From Pleomorphomonas sp. T1.2MG-36 (GTDB taxonomy: Bacteria > Pseudomonadota > Alphaproteobacteria > Rhizobiales > Pleomorphomonadaceae): a stretch of 64,000 nt of DNA. The stretch spans positions 744,001 through 808,000 of the forward strand of contig NZ_CATNLY010000001.1 in assembly GCF_950100655.1 (NCBI RefSeq). Reading direction: 5' to 3'. Below are positions 57,087 to 64,000 of this stretch, one piece after another. The stretch's first letter is position 1. Each line of letters begins with the position of its first letter. The position numbers and the translations under genes are program-made. Below the pieces are notes generated by a model. The model worked only from the letters and a program-made list of their open reading frames with translations. It made no database searches and was not told the DNA's origin.

Positions 57087-58572
57087 GGACACTCTCCCCG
57101 GCTTCCAGATCGGCACGCGACAGGAACAGCCATGATTTCACTGTGTCCTTGCGAACGGCCGTGATGGGAATGCCGAGTTCCCGAGCAAGGATGGCCGTGA
57201 CGCGCGGCCCGCAGAAGCCGCCCTGGCACCGACCGGCCCCGGCACGGACGCGCCGCTTGACGCCGTCGACGGTTCTGGCGCCGCAAGGCGACAGGATGGC
57301 CGCGACGATCTCCGCCTCGGTGATGGTCTCGCACCGGCAGATGACGCGGCCGAACAACGGATCGGCGGCGATCAATTCGGCTTGCGACTGACGGTCGAGT
57401 TCGTGAAAGCGCGGCTTTGCCGGGTTGACCGGCACGAAGCTCGCCTTCGGCCTCAGTCGCAGGCCGACGTCCTGCAACAGCTCGATCATGACCTCGCCGA
57501 TGGCCGGCGCCGAGGTGAGGCCGGGCGACTGGATGCCTGCGGCATGGACGAGACCACGGGCGGCCGGCGACGGACCTATGACGAAGTCCTTGCCGGCGGC
57601 GGCGCGCAAGCCGGCGAACTCGGTGATCGCCGTGCCGAGCGGCAGGGTCGGCATGATGCGACGAGCGCCGGCAATGATGCCGGCAAGACCGCCCGCCGTG
57701 GTCTCCTTGTCCTCCGGATCGTCGATCTCGGCGGCGTCGGGGCCGATGAACACGTTGCCATGCACGGTGGGCGACACCAGGATGCCCTTCGACACCTTGT
57801 CGGGCGTCGGGAACAGCACCGTGTTGACCAGTTGGCCGACGCTGCGGTCGAACAGGATGTACTCGCCTCGGCGCGGCTTGATGGTGAAACTGTCATCCCC
57901 GGCAAGACGGGCTATCTCACCGGAATGAAGACCGGCGGCGTTGACCACGAATCGGGTGGCGATGCGGCCGCCTGACGTGCGCACCGCCACGATCTGCCGG
58001 TCCTCGACATCGAGCCCGGTCACGTCGCATTCGGTGATGATGCGCACGCCGTTGCGAATGGCATTCTCGGCAAAGCCGACGGTGGCGAGAAACGGACAGA
58101 CGATGGCGCCGGTGGGCGCCCAGAGTGCGCCGGCCACGTCTGGCGAGATGTTCGGCTCGTGGGCGAGGACCTGCTCCCGCGACCAGATTTCGAGACCCGG
58201 CACGCCGTTGTCGATACCGCGATGGCGGAGATCCGCCACGGTCTCCATCTGGGCGGCATCCTTGGCCACCACCAGCGACCCCGTCGCCTTGCGCGGAATG
58301 CCGAGCCCCTCGGAAAGCTCGGCATAGAGCTGGGCGCCGCGCACGTTGAGACGCGCCTTCCAGGTGCCGGGTTCGGCATCGAAGCCGGCGTGCAGGATGC
58401 CGCTGTTGGCCTTGGAAGTACCGGTGGCGACATCGGGCGACCGTTCGAGCACCACCACCGACAGCTCATAGCGCGACAGCGCGCGGGCAATGGCGCATCC
58501 CACCACGCCGCCGCCGATGACGACAACGTCGGCGCTGTCCGGAAGAGGCGCCGCTCCGAAACTGCCTGCCAT
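57079..58572 (-). CDS. GlpA-like glycerol-3-phosphate dehydrogenase with [2Fe-2S] domain
   Basis: 497 aa. DAO-type FAD domain (VVVIGGGVVGCAIARALSRY, residues 12-380) followed by a BFD-like [2Fe-2S] domain with four Cys (VICRCETIT, GAGRCQGGFCGP). This two-domain layout is that of anaerobic GlpA. Substrate glycerol-3-phosphate is likely by family but not proven; L-2-hydroxyglutarate and other hydroxyacid oxidases share the fold. First of three overlapping genes; a TTCG repeat array lies just upstream. Confidence 0.87.
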   Translation of the reverse strand: MAGSFGAAPLPDSADVVVIGGGVVGCAIARALSRYELSVVVLERSPDVATGTSKANSGILHAGFDAEPGTWKARLNVRGAQLYAELSEGLGIPRKATGSLVVAKDAAQMETVADLRHRGIDNGVPGLEIWSREQVLAHEPNISPDVAGALWAPTGAIVCPFLATVGFAENAIRNGVRIITECDVTGLDVEDRQIVAVRTSGGRIATRFVVNAAGLHSGEIARLAGDDSFTIKPRRGEYILFDRSVGQLVNTVLFPTPDKVSKGILVSPTVHGNVFIGPDAAEIDDPEDKETTAGGLAGIIAGARRIMPTLPLGTAITEFAGLRAAAGKDFVIGPSPAARGLVHAAGIQSPGLTSAPAIGEVMIELLQDVGLRLRPKASFVPVNPAKPRFHELDRQSQAELIAADPLFGRVICRCETITEAEIVAAILSPCGARTVDGVKRRVRAGAGRCQGGFCGPRVTAILARELGIPITAVRKDTVKSWLFLSRADLEAGESVHA

Positions 58573-58622
58573 GCTCTGCTCCCTTCACCGGGAAAGGCGA
58601 TGCCTTGTCGACACCGACGAAG

Positions 58623-58659
58623 TTCGATTGATCTTCGTTTTAGTTCGCTTTCACTTTCG
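58623..58659. promoter_or_regulatory. Phased TTCG direct repeats, candidate DeoR/GlpR operator
   Basis: TTCG occurs at 58623, 58634, 58644 and 58656, spaced 11, 10 and 12 bases, within GTTCGATT, CTTCGTTT, GTTCGCTT and TTTCGTAT. DeoR-family regulators such as GlpR bind repeats of this form. It lies 51-87 bases upstream of the GlpA-like start, a suitable operator position. No DeoR gene is in the window. Confidence 0.5.
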
Positions 58660-58765
58660 TATCATTTCAGACGACGGTTTCGGATCGGTATGAACGCCTA
58701 GCCCACACCGACCGAACTGAGGCATTCGAGCGGCATGGGCTCGGAGCACCCTCCTGAAAGCGACA

Positions 58766-58795
58766 ACGCCGCCCTCCCCTGCGGGAAGGCGGCGT
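58766..58795 (-). terminator. Candidate terminator of the PTS operon
   Basis: On the minus strand an 8-bp stem ACGCCGCC (58795-58788) / GGCGGCGT (58773-58766) with a loop that can pair further, followed by TGTCGCTTTC. It is 51 bases past the IIBC stop. T-run poor. Confidence 0.5.
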
Positions 58796-58845
58796 CATCT
58801 CTGCGACTCGGTGCCGGTGGCTTGTGACCTGCGGCCGAGGAAACG

Positions 58846-60618
58846 TCAGGCGGACAGGGCCTGCGCCACTTCGCCGGCATCGTCGCCGACGATCAGGTGA
58901 TAGTTCGCGGCGCCCAGCGTGGCGACCGCGCGCACGCCCGCCTTCTTGACCAGCGACTGATCGAACCGCTTGGGATCGGCCACCTCGACACGAACGCGGG
59001 TTCCCGACACGGCCTCGACGGAGACGATGTTGGAGCGTCCGCCGAGGGCATCGATCATCTGGTCGGCCTTCAGTCGGGCACCGATCGACGGCACGCCGAC
59101 GGCGGGCTTGCTGGCAACCGGCGCAGCCGCGGCGGCCGGAGCGATGCCACCGGCGGGCTGGGTGCGCAGGTACTCGTCCATGTCGGTCTTCATGTTCTCC
59201 GACTGGGTGCCGAAGATCACCTGCAGGCCCTGGCCGACCACCATGACGCCCGCGGCGCCCATTTCCTTGAACGTCGCCTGATTCACCTTGGCGATGTCGG
59301 CGACGCCGACGCGCAGACGGGTGATGCAGGCATCGAGGTTGGTGATGTTCTGCGCCCCGCCAAAAGCGGTGACCAGCTTGCGGGCGGTGGCGAAGCGATC
59401 GTTGCCGTCGAGCGCCTCGTCGGCGGTCTCGACAGTGGCGACGGCATCATCCTCGCGGCCGGGCGTCTTGAGGTCGAACTTCTGGATGGCGAAGCGGAAC
59501 ACCCCGTAATAGATGGCCGCGTAGATCGGCCCGAGGATCAGCGTCATCCACCAGTTATGGGCATTGGAACCGAAGACGTTGAACAGCAGGAAGTCGATGC
59601 CGCCCTGCGAGAACGTGAAGCCCATGTGAATGTCGAGCGTGTTGGCCACGAACTGAGTGGTGGCGGCGAGCACGGCATGCACGGCGTAAAGGGCCGGGGC
59701 GACGAACAGGAAGGAGAACTCGATCGGCTCGGTGATGCCGGTCAGGAACGAGGTCAGGGCGGCCGAAACCATCATGCCCATGACCTTCAGGCGGTTCTCC
59801 GGCTTGGCCGTGTGGGCGATGGCGATTGCGGCGGCCGGCAGGCCCCACATCTTGAATAGGAAGGCGCCCGACAGGATGCCGGCCGTGGAATCGCCCGCGA
59901 AGAAGCGGTTGATGTCGCCGTGCACCACCTTGCCGGCGGCGTCGGTGTAGGAGCCGATCTCGAAGAAGAACGGCACGTTCCAGATGTGGTGCAGGCCGAA
60001 CGGGATCAGCAGGCGCTCGACGAAGCCGTAGACCGTGGCGGCAAGGCGCGGATCGTTCTCCGCCGCCCAGTGCGAGAAGATGTCGATGCCGGACTGGACG
60101 GGCTGCCAGACGAAGGACAGCACCACGCCGGCGACGATGGCCGCCACACCGGTGATGATCGGCACGAAGCGCTTGCCGGCGAAGAAGCCGAGATAGGACG
60201 GCAGCTGGATGCGGAAGTAGCGGTTGAACAGCGACGCCGCGATGGCGCCGATGATGATTCCGCCGAACACGCCGGTGTCGATGGTCGGCACCGTCTTGCC
60301 GGCCAGCACCGGCACGTGCAGGAACACGGCCATGGCGCTGAGCGTCGCCGTCATGACGAAGTAGCCGACGACGGCGGCGATGGCGGCGACGCCGTCATTC
60401 TTGGCGAGGCCGAGGGCGACGCCGACGGCGAAGATGATCGGCAGATTGCCAAAGATGGCATCGCCACCCTTGGCCATCACCTGCGACACGATCTCGGGCA
60501 GGAAGGAGAAGTTGGACGCGCCGATGCCGAGCAGAAGGCCGGCGACGGGCAGCACGGCTACGGGCAACATCAGCGCCTTGCCGATCTGCTGCAGCACTCC
60601 GAAGGCTGATTTGAACAT
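58846..60618 (-). CDS. PTS glucose/GlcNAc-type IIBC transporter with extra IIB-like domain
   Basis: 590 aa. The EIIC membrane domain (residues 1-385) shows the sugar-site motif [20 protein letters not shown] and [16 protein letters not shown]. The IIB domain (about 410-485) has the phosphorylated Cys431 in [14 protein letters not shown] linker of Ala/Pro is followed by a second IIB-like domain (about 515-590, [20 protein letters not shown]) in which the Cys is replaced (VSGTRVRV), so it cannot carry phosphate. Sugar may be glucose or N-acetylglucosamine. No IIA domain here; that is on the EI fusion encoded just upstream (gap 18). Confidence 0.92.
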   Translation of the reverse strand: MFKSAFGVLQQIGKALMLPVAVLPVAGLLLGIGASNFSFLPEIVSQVMAKGGDAIFGNLPIIFAVGVALGLAKNDGVAAIAAVVGYFVMTATLSAMAVFLHVPVLAGKTVPTIDTGVFGGIIIGAIAASLFNRYFRIQLPSYLGFFAGKRFVPIITGVAAIVAGVVLSFVWQPVQSGIDIFSHWAAENDPRLAATVYGFVERLLIPFGLHHIWNVPFFFEIGSYTDAAGKVVHGDINRFFAGDSTAGILSGAFLFKMWGLPAAAIAIAHTAKPENRLKVMGMMVSAALTSFLTGITEPIEFSFLFVAPALYAVHAVLAATTQFVANTLDIHMGFTFSQGGIDFLLFNVFGSNAHNWWMTLILGPIYAAIYYGVFRFAIQKFDLKTPGREDDAVATVETADEALDGNDRFATARKLVTAFGGAQNITNLDACITRLRVGVADIAKVNQATFKEMGAAGVMVVGQGLQVIFGTQSENMKTDMDEYLRTQPAGGIAPAAAAAPVASKPAVGVPSIGARLKADQMIDALGGRSNIVSVEAVSGTRVRVEVADPKRFDQSLVKKAGVRAVATLGAANYHLIVGDDAGEVAQALSA

Positions 60619-60636
60619 GGTTGGAAACCTCTGGGA

Positions 60637-63231
60637 TTAAGCTTCGGGCCAGGACTTGGCGAGCATTCGGCGCACCGCCTCGCCGGATTCGAGGGCGAGC
60701 GCCGCTTCGGCGGCCGCCTTGCAGGTGTTCATGTCGAGGGTACGCACCATTGCCTTGATCCCGGCGATCGAGCCGGCTGTCGCCGACAGCTCGGTGACGC
60801 CGAGGCCGATCAGGACCGGCGCCGCCAGCGGGAAGGAGGCGAGCGAACCGCAGACGCCGACCCAGCGGCCATGCGCCTTCGCACCCTCGGCTGCCAGTTG
60901 GATCAGCCTGAGCACCGCCGGGTGGAAGGGATCGAGCTGCTTGGCGAGGCGGGCGTTCACCCGATCGATGGCCAGCGTGTACTGGGCGAGATCGTTGGTG
61001 CCGACCGACAGGAAGTCGGCTTCGGCGGCCAGGGTCTTGGAAATGAGCGCCGCCGAGGGAACCTCGACCATGATGCCCACCTCGATCGGCGCAGAGCGTG
61101 CGAGCGCCTTCATCTCCTCGTCGATCACCTTGCGCACGTCCCTAAGGTCGGCGAGCGTGGCGATCATCGGCAGCAGAATCTTGCACTGGCCAAAGGGCTT
61201 CACCCTGAGGATGGCGCGGATCTGGGTCCTGAGAAGCTCGGGCTGCCAGAGGCTCATGCGGACGCCGCGCAGACCGAGGGCAGGATTTTCCTCCTTCGGC
61301 AGGTTGGCGTAGGGCACGTCCTTGTCGGCGCCGGCATCGAGGGTGCGGATGATCAGCGGCCGTCCCTTCAGGCCATCGGCGATCGCCTGATACTGGGCAT
61401 ACTGCTCGTCTTCGCTCGGCGCCGAGGTGCGGTTGAGGAACAGAAATTCCGACCGCATCAGGCCGCAGCCTTCGGCACCGCTCTCGAGCGCCACGGCGAC
61501 GTCGGCGGGACCGCCGAGATTGGCGACAACCTCGATCCGCTTGCCGTCGGCCATGTAGCAGTCGTCCTGCGTCGCGGCGCGATTGGCGGCAAGGCGTTCG
61601 CGACGACGAACCACGGCGGCACGGACGCCAGCCAGCTCGTCCGCCGGCGGATTGATCCGCACGGCCGCGAGGTCGGCGTCGAGGACGACCGGCTGCCCGT
61701 CGGGCACGCACAGCACGCCGACACCGGCGGCGACGACGGCCGGAATGCCCTTCGACGCCGCGAGGATCGACACGTGCGCCGTGGGCCCGGCATAGGCCAG
61801 CACGATGCCGGCGACCTTGGTGAGGTCGAGGTCGGCGAACTGCGACGGCAACAGGTCGGCCGCGAAGATGATCGCATCGTCGGGCAGCACTGTTGCGGCC
61901 CCGGAAACACCCAGGAGAATCGCCAGCACGCGGCGGAGGACGTCCTCGAGATCGGAGGCCCGCTCGGCAAGCACCGGGTTGCCGAGCTTGCGCAGCGCGG
62001 CGACCTGGCGGTCGATGGCCGTCTTCCAGGCAAACGCAGCGCTCTTGCCGTCGCGGATCATCGTCCAGGCGGCATCGCGCAGATCGGGATCTTCGACGAA
62101 GGACAGATGCGCGGTGAGGATTTCCGCCTGCTGCCCCTTGCTGGCGGCGATCTTGGCGCCGATGTCGGCCGCCGCCGTCTTCAGCGCGGCGCGCAGTTCC
62201 TTGATTTCCTGTTCGACGTCGGCCCCGGCTTCGGAAACCTCGAAGTCCTCCGAGGTGATCCGCACCGACACGCCGGCAGCGAGCCCCGGCGAGGCCGTTG
62301 TACCCTCAATGGTCTTGGCAACGCCCGGTCCCCAAAGCTCGGGTGCGTCGGCGGCGGCCGGCGCAACGGGCTCCGCCGCCGCGACGACTTCCGGCGTGGA
62401 CGCGGGAGCGGTCGTGGCAGGCGCTTCCGGTCCGCCCAACAACGCCGCGATGCGGTTCGCAACCTCGGCGCCATCGGCTCCCCTGGCCTCGATGGTCAGC
62501 TCGTCGTTGTGCTGGGCGCCGAGCAGCATCAGTCCGACGGGACTTGCCGCGCTGGCCTTGCGGTCGCCGAGACGGATGATCACCTCGGCGGTGCCGGACT
62601 TGGCGGCCTCGGCGATGAGTCCGGCGGGGCGGGCGTGGATGCCGTGCGGATCGGCGATACGGACCTTCACGACGACCGCATCGCCATCCGATGCGCTCAC
62701 CGGGGACGGTGCCGCTTCGCCCTGCGGAACGATGGTGGCAACCTCATCACCAGCGGCGATCTCCCGATCGACGCCGGAAACGGCCAGCGTGAATCGCTCG
62801 CCGTTGGTCAGCACCACCGGAACCACCAGACTGCGGACCAGTTGCGAGATGACGTCCATGTCGAAGCTGATCAGGGGATCGCCGGTCTTGACCCGATCGC
62901 CTTCGGCGACATGAGGCGTGAAGCCATCGCCCTTGAGCGCCACTGTATCGAGGCCGATGTGCATCAGAACCTCGGCGCCGTCGTCCGCCCTCAGCGTCAC
63001 CGCATGGTGGGCGCGGTGGAGCGAGGTGACCACGCCGGCGAACGGCGCGCGCAGCGTCGCGTCGGTCGGGTCGATGGCAAAGCCGTCGCCCAGAATCCTG
63101 CCGCTGAACACCGGGTCCGGAACGTCGGCGATGGAGCCGAGCCAGCCGCCGATCGGAGCTCTGAGGTAAAGCCTGTCCTTCGCGTCGAGCGGCTTGCCGC
63201 CGCCGGACGCGTCCTTTGAATGATCAACCAC
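60637..63231 (-). CDS. EIIA(Glc)-HPr-EI fusion PTS phosphotransferase
   Basis: 864-aa phosphorelay in one chain: IIA(Glc)-like domain residues 24-170 with His76 and His91 (VLMHIGLDTVALKG), HPr domain 185-265 with His199 (DPHGIHARPAG), Pro/Ala linker, then EI 305-864 with His486 (AGPTAHVSILAASKGIPAVV), PEP-site motifs GLMRSEFLFLNR, GTNDLAQYTLAIDR, and Cys in GVCGSLASFPLA. Phosphate would pass PEP-EI-HPr-IIA to the IIB of the neighbouring IIBC. All steps except IIBC are in one polypeptide. Gene order suggests control by the LacI-type protein at the right edge. Confidence 0.95.
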   Translation of the reverse strand: MVDHSKDASGGGKPLDAKDRLYLRAPIGGWLGSIADVPDPVFSGRILGDGFAIDPTDATLRAPFAGVVTSLHRAHHAVTLRADDGAEVLMHIGLDTVALKGDGFTPHVAEGDRVKTGDPLISFDMDVISQLVRSLVVPVVLTNGERFTLAVSGVDREIAAGDEVATIVPQGEAAPSPVSASDGDAVVVKVRIADPHGIHARPAGLIAEAAKSGTAEVIIRLGDRKASAASPVGLMLLGAQHNDELTIEARGADGAEVANRIAALLGGPEAPATTAPASTPEVVAAAEPVAPAAADAPELWGPGVAKTIEGTTASPGLAAGVSVRITSEDFEVSEAGADVEQEIKELRAALKTAAADIGAKIAASKGQQAEILTAHLSFVEDPDLRDAAWTMIRDGKSAAFAWKTAIDRQVAALRKLGNPVLAERASDLEDVLRRVLAILLGVSGAATVLPDDAIIFAADLLPSQFADLDLTKVAGIVLAYAGPTAHVSILAASKGIPAVVAAGVGVLCVPDGQPVVLDADLAAVRINPPADELAGVRAAVVRRRERLAANRAATQDDCYMADGKRIEVVANLGGPADVAVALESGAEGCGLMRSEFLFLNRTSAPSEDEQYAQYQAIADGLKGRPLIIRTLDAGADKDVPYANLPKEENPALGLRGVRMSLWQPELLRTQIRAILRVKPFGQCKILLPMIATLADLRDVRKVIDEEMKALARSAPIEVGIMVEVPSAALISKTLAAEADFLSVGTNDLAQYTLAIDRVNARLAKQLDPFHPAVLRLIQLAAEGAKAHGRWVGVCGSLASFPLAAPVLIGLGVTELSATAGSIAGIKAMVRTLDMNTCKAAAEAALALESGEAVRRMLAKSWPEA

Positions 63232-63332
63232 GTCAAGACTCCGTCAGATCTTGGGTTTCTCCGTGAGGCGACGATATCGCCCTGTCTCGTTCAACTCGTG
63301 CGCATGCCCTGCGGCTCCGGCCGCAAGGTCGA

Positions 63333-64000
63333 TCATCGTCGCGGCGGCGCCTGGGCGCTGTCGCGAAAGATCAGGTCGACCGGCCGGACTTCCGAAAGAG
63401 TGGCCGGATCGGCGCCGCCGATCAGCGCGGCGGCCAGCTCGGCAACTCGCGTTCCGGCGGCGCGGATCGACGAAAAGGTGGTGGTGAGCGGAGGATCGAA
63501 GGCCTCTGGCCGCACGGTCGCCAGACCGTCGTCATGGGCGATGACCGACACGTCGCGGCCGACCTTGAGACCGCAATCGCCGATGGCCCGGCAGCAGCCG
63601 GAGGCCAGGAACATCGAAGCGCACAGGAAGGCCGTGGGGGCCGCCGGCAGGCCCAGCAACGCTCGCGTTGCGCGATAGCCATGGTCTTCGGTGGCGGGAC
63701 CGGCAGCAAACAACCCCGCCGCCGGGTTGAGGCCGCGATGACCGAGAGCGGCATGCCAGCCGACCATGCGCTGCTCCGACGCCGACAGATCGGCCGGCCC
63801 GCTGACCAGCGCGATGATCCGGTGGCCGAGCCCGGCCAGAAGGTCGACGGCCCGGCGCACACCATCCTCATGGTCGATATCGAGATGGGGATAGACTAGC
63901 GAGCCGGCGGTGCGGCCACAGGTGACCGTTTGCAGGCCGAGGTGCGACAGCAGGCGAATGCGAAGGTCGTCGACCTTGAGGTTGGCGAGGATCATCACGT
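63333..64000 (-). CDS. LacI-family regulator, partial (5' end beyond window)
   Basis: The C-terminal 222 residues of a LacI/GalR effector-binding domain: YPHLDIDHEDGVRRAVDLLA, HRIIALVSGPADLSASEQRM, DVSVIAHDDGLATVRPEAFD, and TFSSIRAAGTRVAELAAAL are the usual blocks. The HTH lies right of 64000. Same strand and 101 bases upstream of the PTS genes, so it is likely their local regulator. Confidence 0.88.
   Translation of the reverse strand, partial: VMILANLKVDDLRIRLLSHLGLQTVTCGRTAGSLVYPHLDIDHEDGVRRAVDLLAGLGHRIIALVSGPADLSASEQRMVGWHAALGHRGLNPAAGLFAAGPATEDHGYRATRALLGLPAAPTAFLCASMFLASGCCRAIGDCGLKVGRDVSVIAHDDGLATVRPEAFDPPLTTTFSSIRAAGTRVAELAAALIGGADPATLSEVRPVDLIFRDSAQAPPRR

Noticed and set aside
60871..63219. 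Plus-strand open frame of about 780 codons opposite the PTS fusion gene
   Set aside because: Antisense shadow of the EIIA-HPr-EI gene; sequence is Arg/Gly/Asp-rich without family motifs.

Overview
The window reads as an ordinary stretch of chromosome from a GC-rich alphaproteobacterium of the Hyphomicrobiales (Rhizobiales). That placement is inference. It rests on the pyruvate dehydrogenase block (ftsB-pdhA-pdhB-pdhC-lpdA with lipA and a COQ10-like gene nearby), the fused ispDF gene, the nifR3/dusB-ntrB-ntrC operon, ntrYX, an LdtR/L,D-transpeptidase pair, and lineage-typical small proteins (DUF2842, DUF930, DUF6163, GlsB). A sugar phosphotransferase system with fused EIIA-HPr-EI and a glucose/GlcNAc-type IIBC is less common in this order. 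No rRNA, tRNA, CRISPR array, insertion sequence or phage gene was seen.

Layout. 1-6.4 kb: end of rnr, two small enzymes, then fabG-acpP-fabF-mltG, with hairpin terminators after fabG, acpP and fabF. 6.4-9.8 kb: a scarred segment with two truncated gene remnants abutting in opposite orientations, a UbiH-like monooxygenase, a LysR regulator, a tiny orphan ORF and 500 bp of unassigned DNA. 9.8-15.5 kb: ntrC-ntrB-dusB (minus) divergent from ispDF-pncC (plus). 15.4-18.4 kb: LysR/aldo-keto reductase pair, GlsB, LysE exporter, and a palindromic intergenic repeat. 18.4-32.1 kb: COQ10-like, lipA, then a block that splits lipA from lpdA. The block holds a three-gene coiled-coil/membrane cluster of unknown function, an AroE-like dehydrogenase, a soluble chemoreceptor-like protein with reversed domain order, and a second GlsB. 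The pdh operon and ftsB follow.

32.3-46.2 kb: a DUF930 envelope protein, ntrX-ntrY (23 kb from ntrBC), kdsD, a CDF metal exporter, PBP1C, a family 25 glycosyltransferase, glyA, a two-gene NTase-like/small-protein unit, and a Tat-exported L,D-transpeptidase. 46.2-51.7 kb: a regulatory spacer, ldtR, DUF6163, hemB and a membrane protein, metY, DUF2842. 51.7-55.4 kb: a small exopolysaccharide locus (Wzz/BY-kinase-like protein with a lost Walker A motif, Wza-like lipoprotein, WcaJ-like glycosylphosphotransferase). 55.4-58.6 kb: a three-gene flavoprotein operon resembling anaerobic glycerol-3-phosphate dehydrogenase, preceded by a helically phased TTCG repeat array. 58.8-64 kb: the PTS IIBC gene, the EIIA-HPr-EI fusion gene and a LacI-type regulator cut by the right edge.

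Themes: fatty acid and lipoate/PDH metabolism, nitrogen-responsive two-component control, cell-envelope building (MltG, PBP1C, L,D-transpeptidase, KdsD, exopolysaccharide), and PTS sugar uptake. The best candidate for something undescribed is the three-gene cluster at 20.1-23.7 kb (TelA-like helical protein, single-pass membrane protein, coiled-coil protein with a Gly-rich tail). Gene names and domain assignments are from motif reading and memory of families; no search was run.
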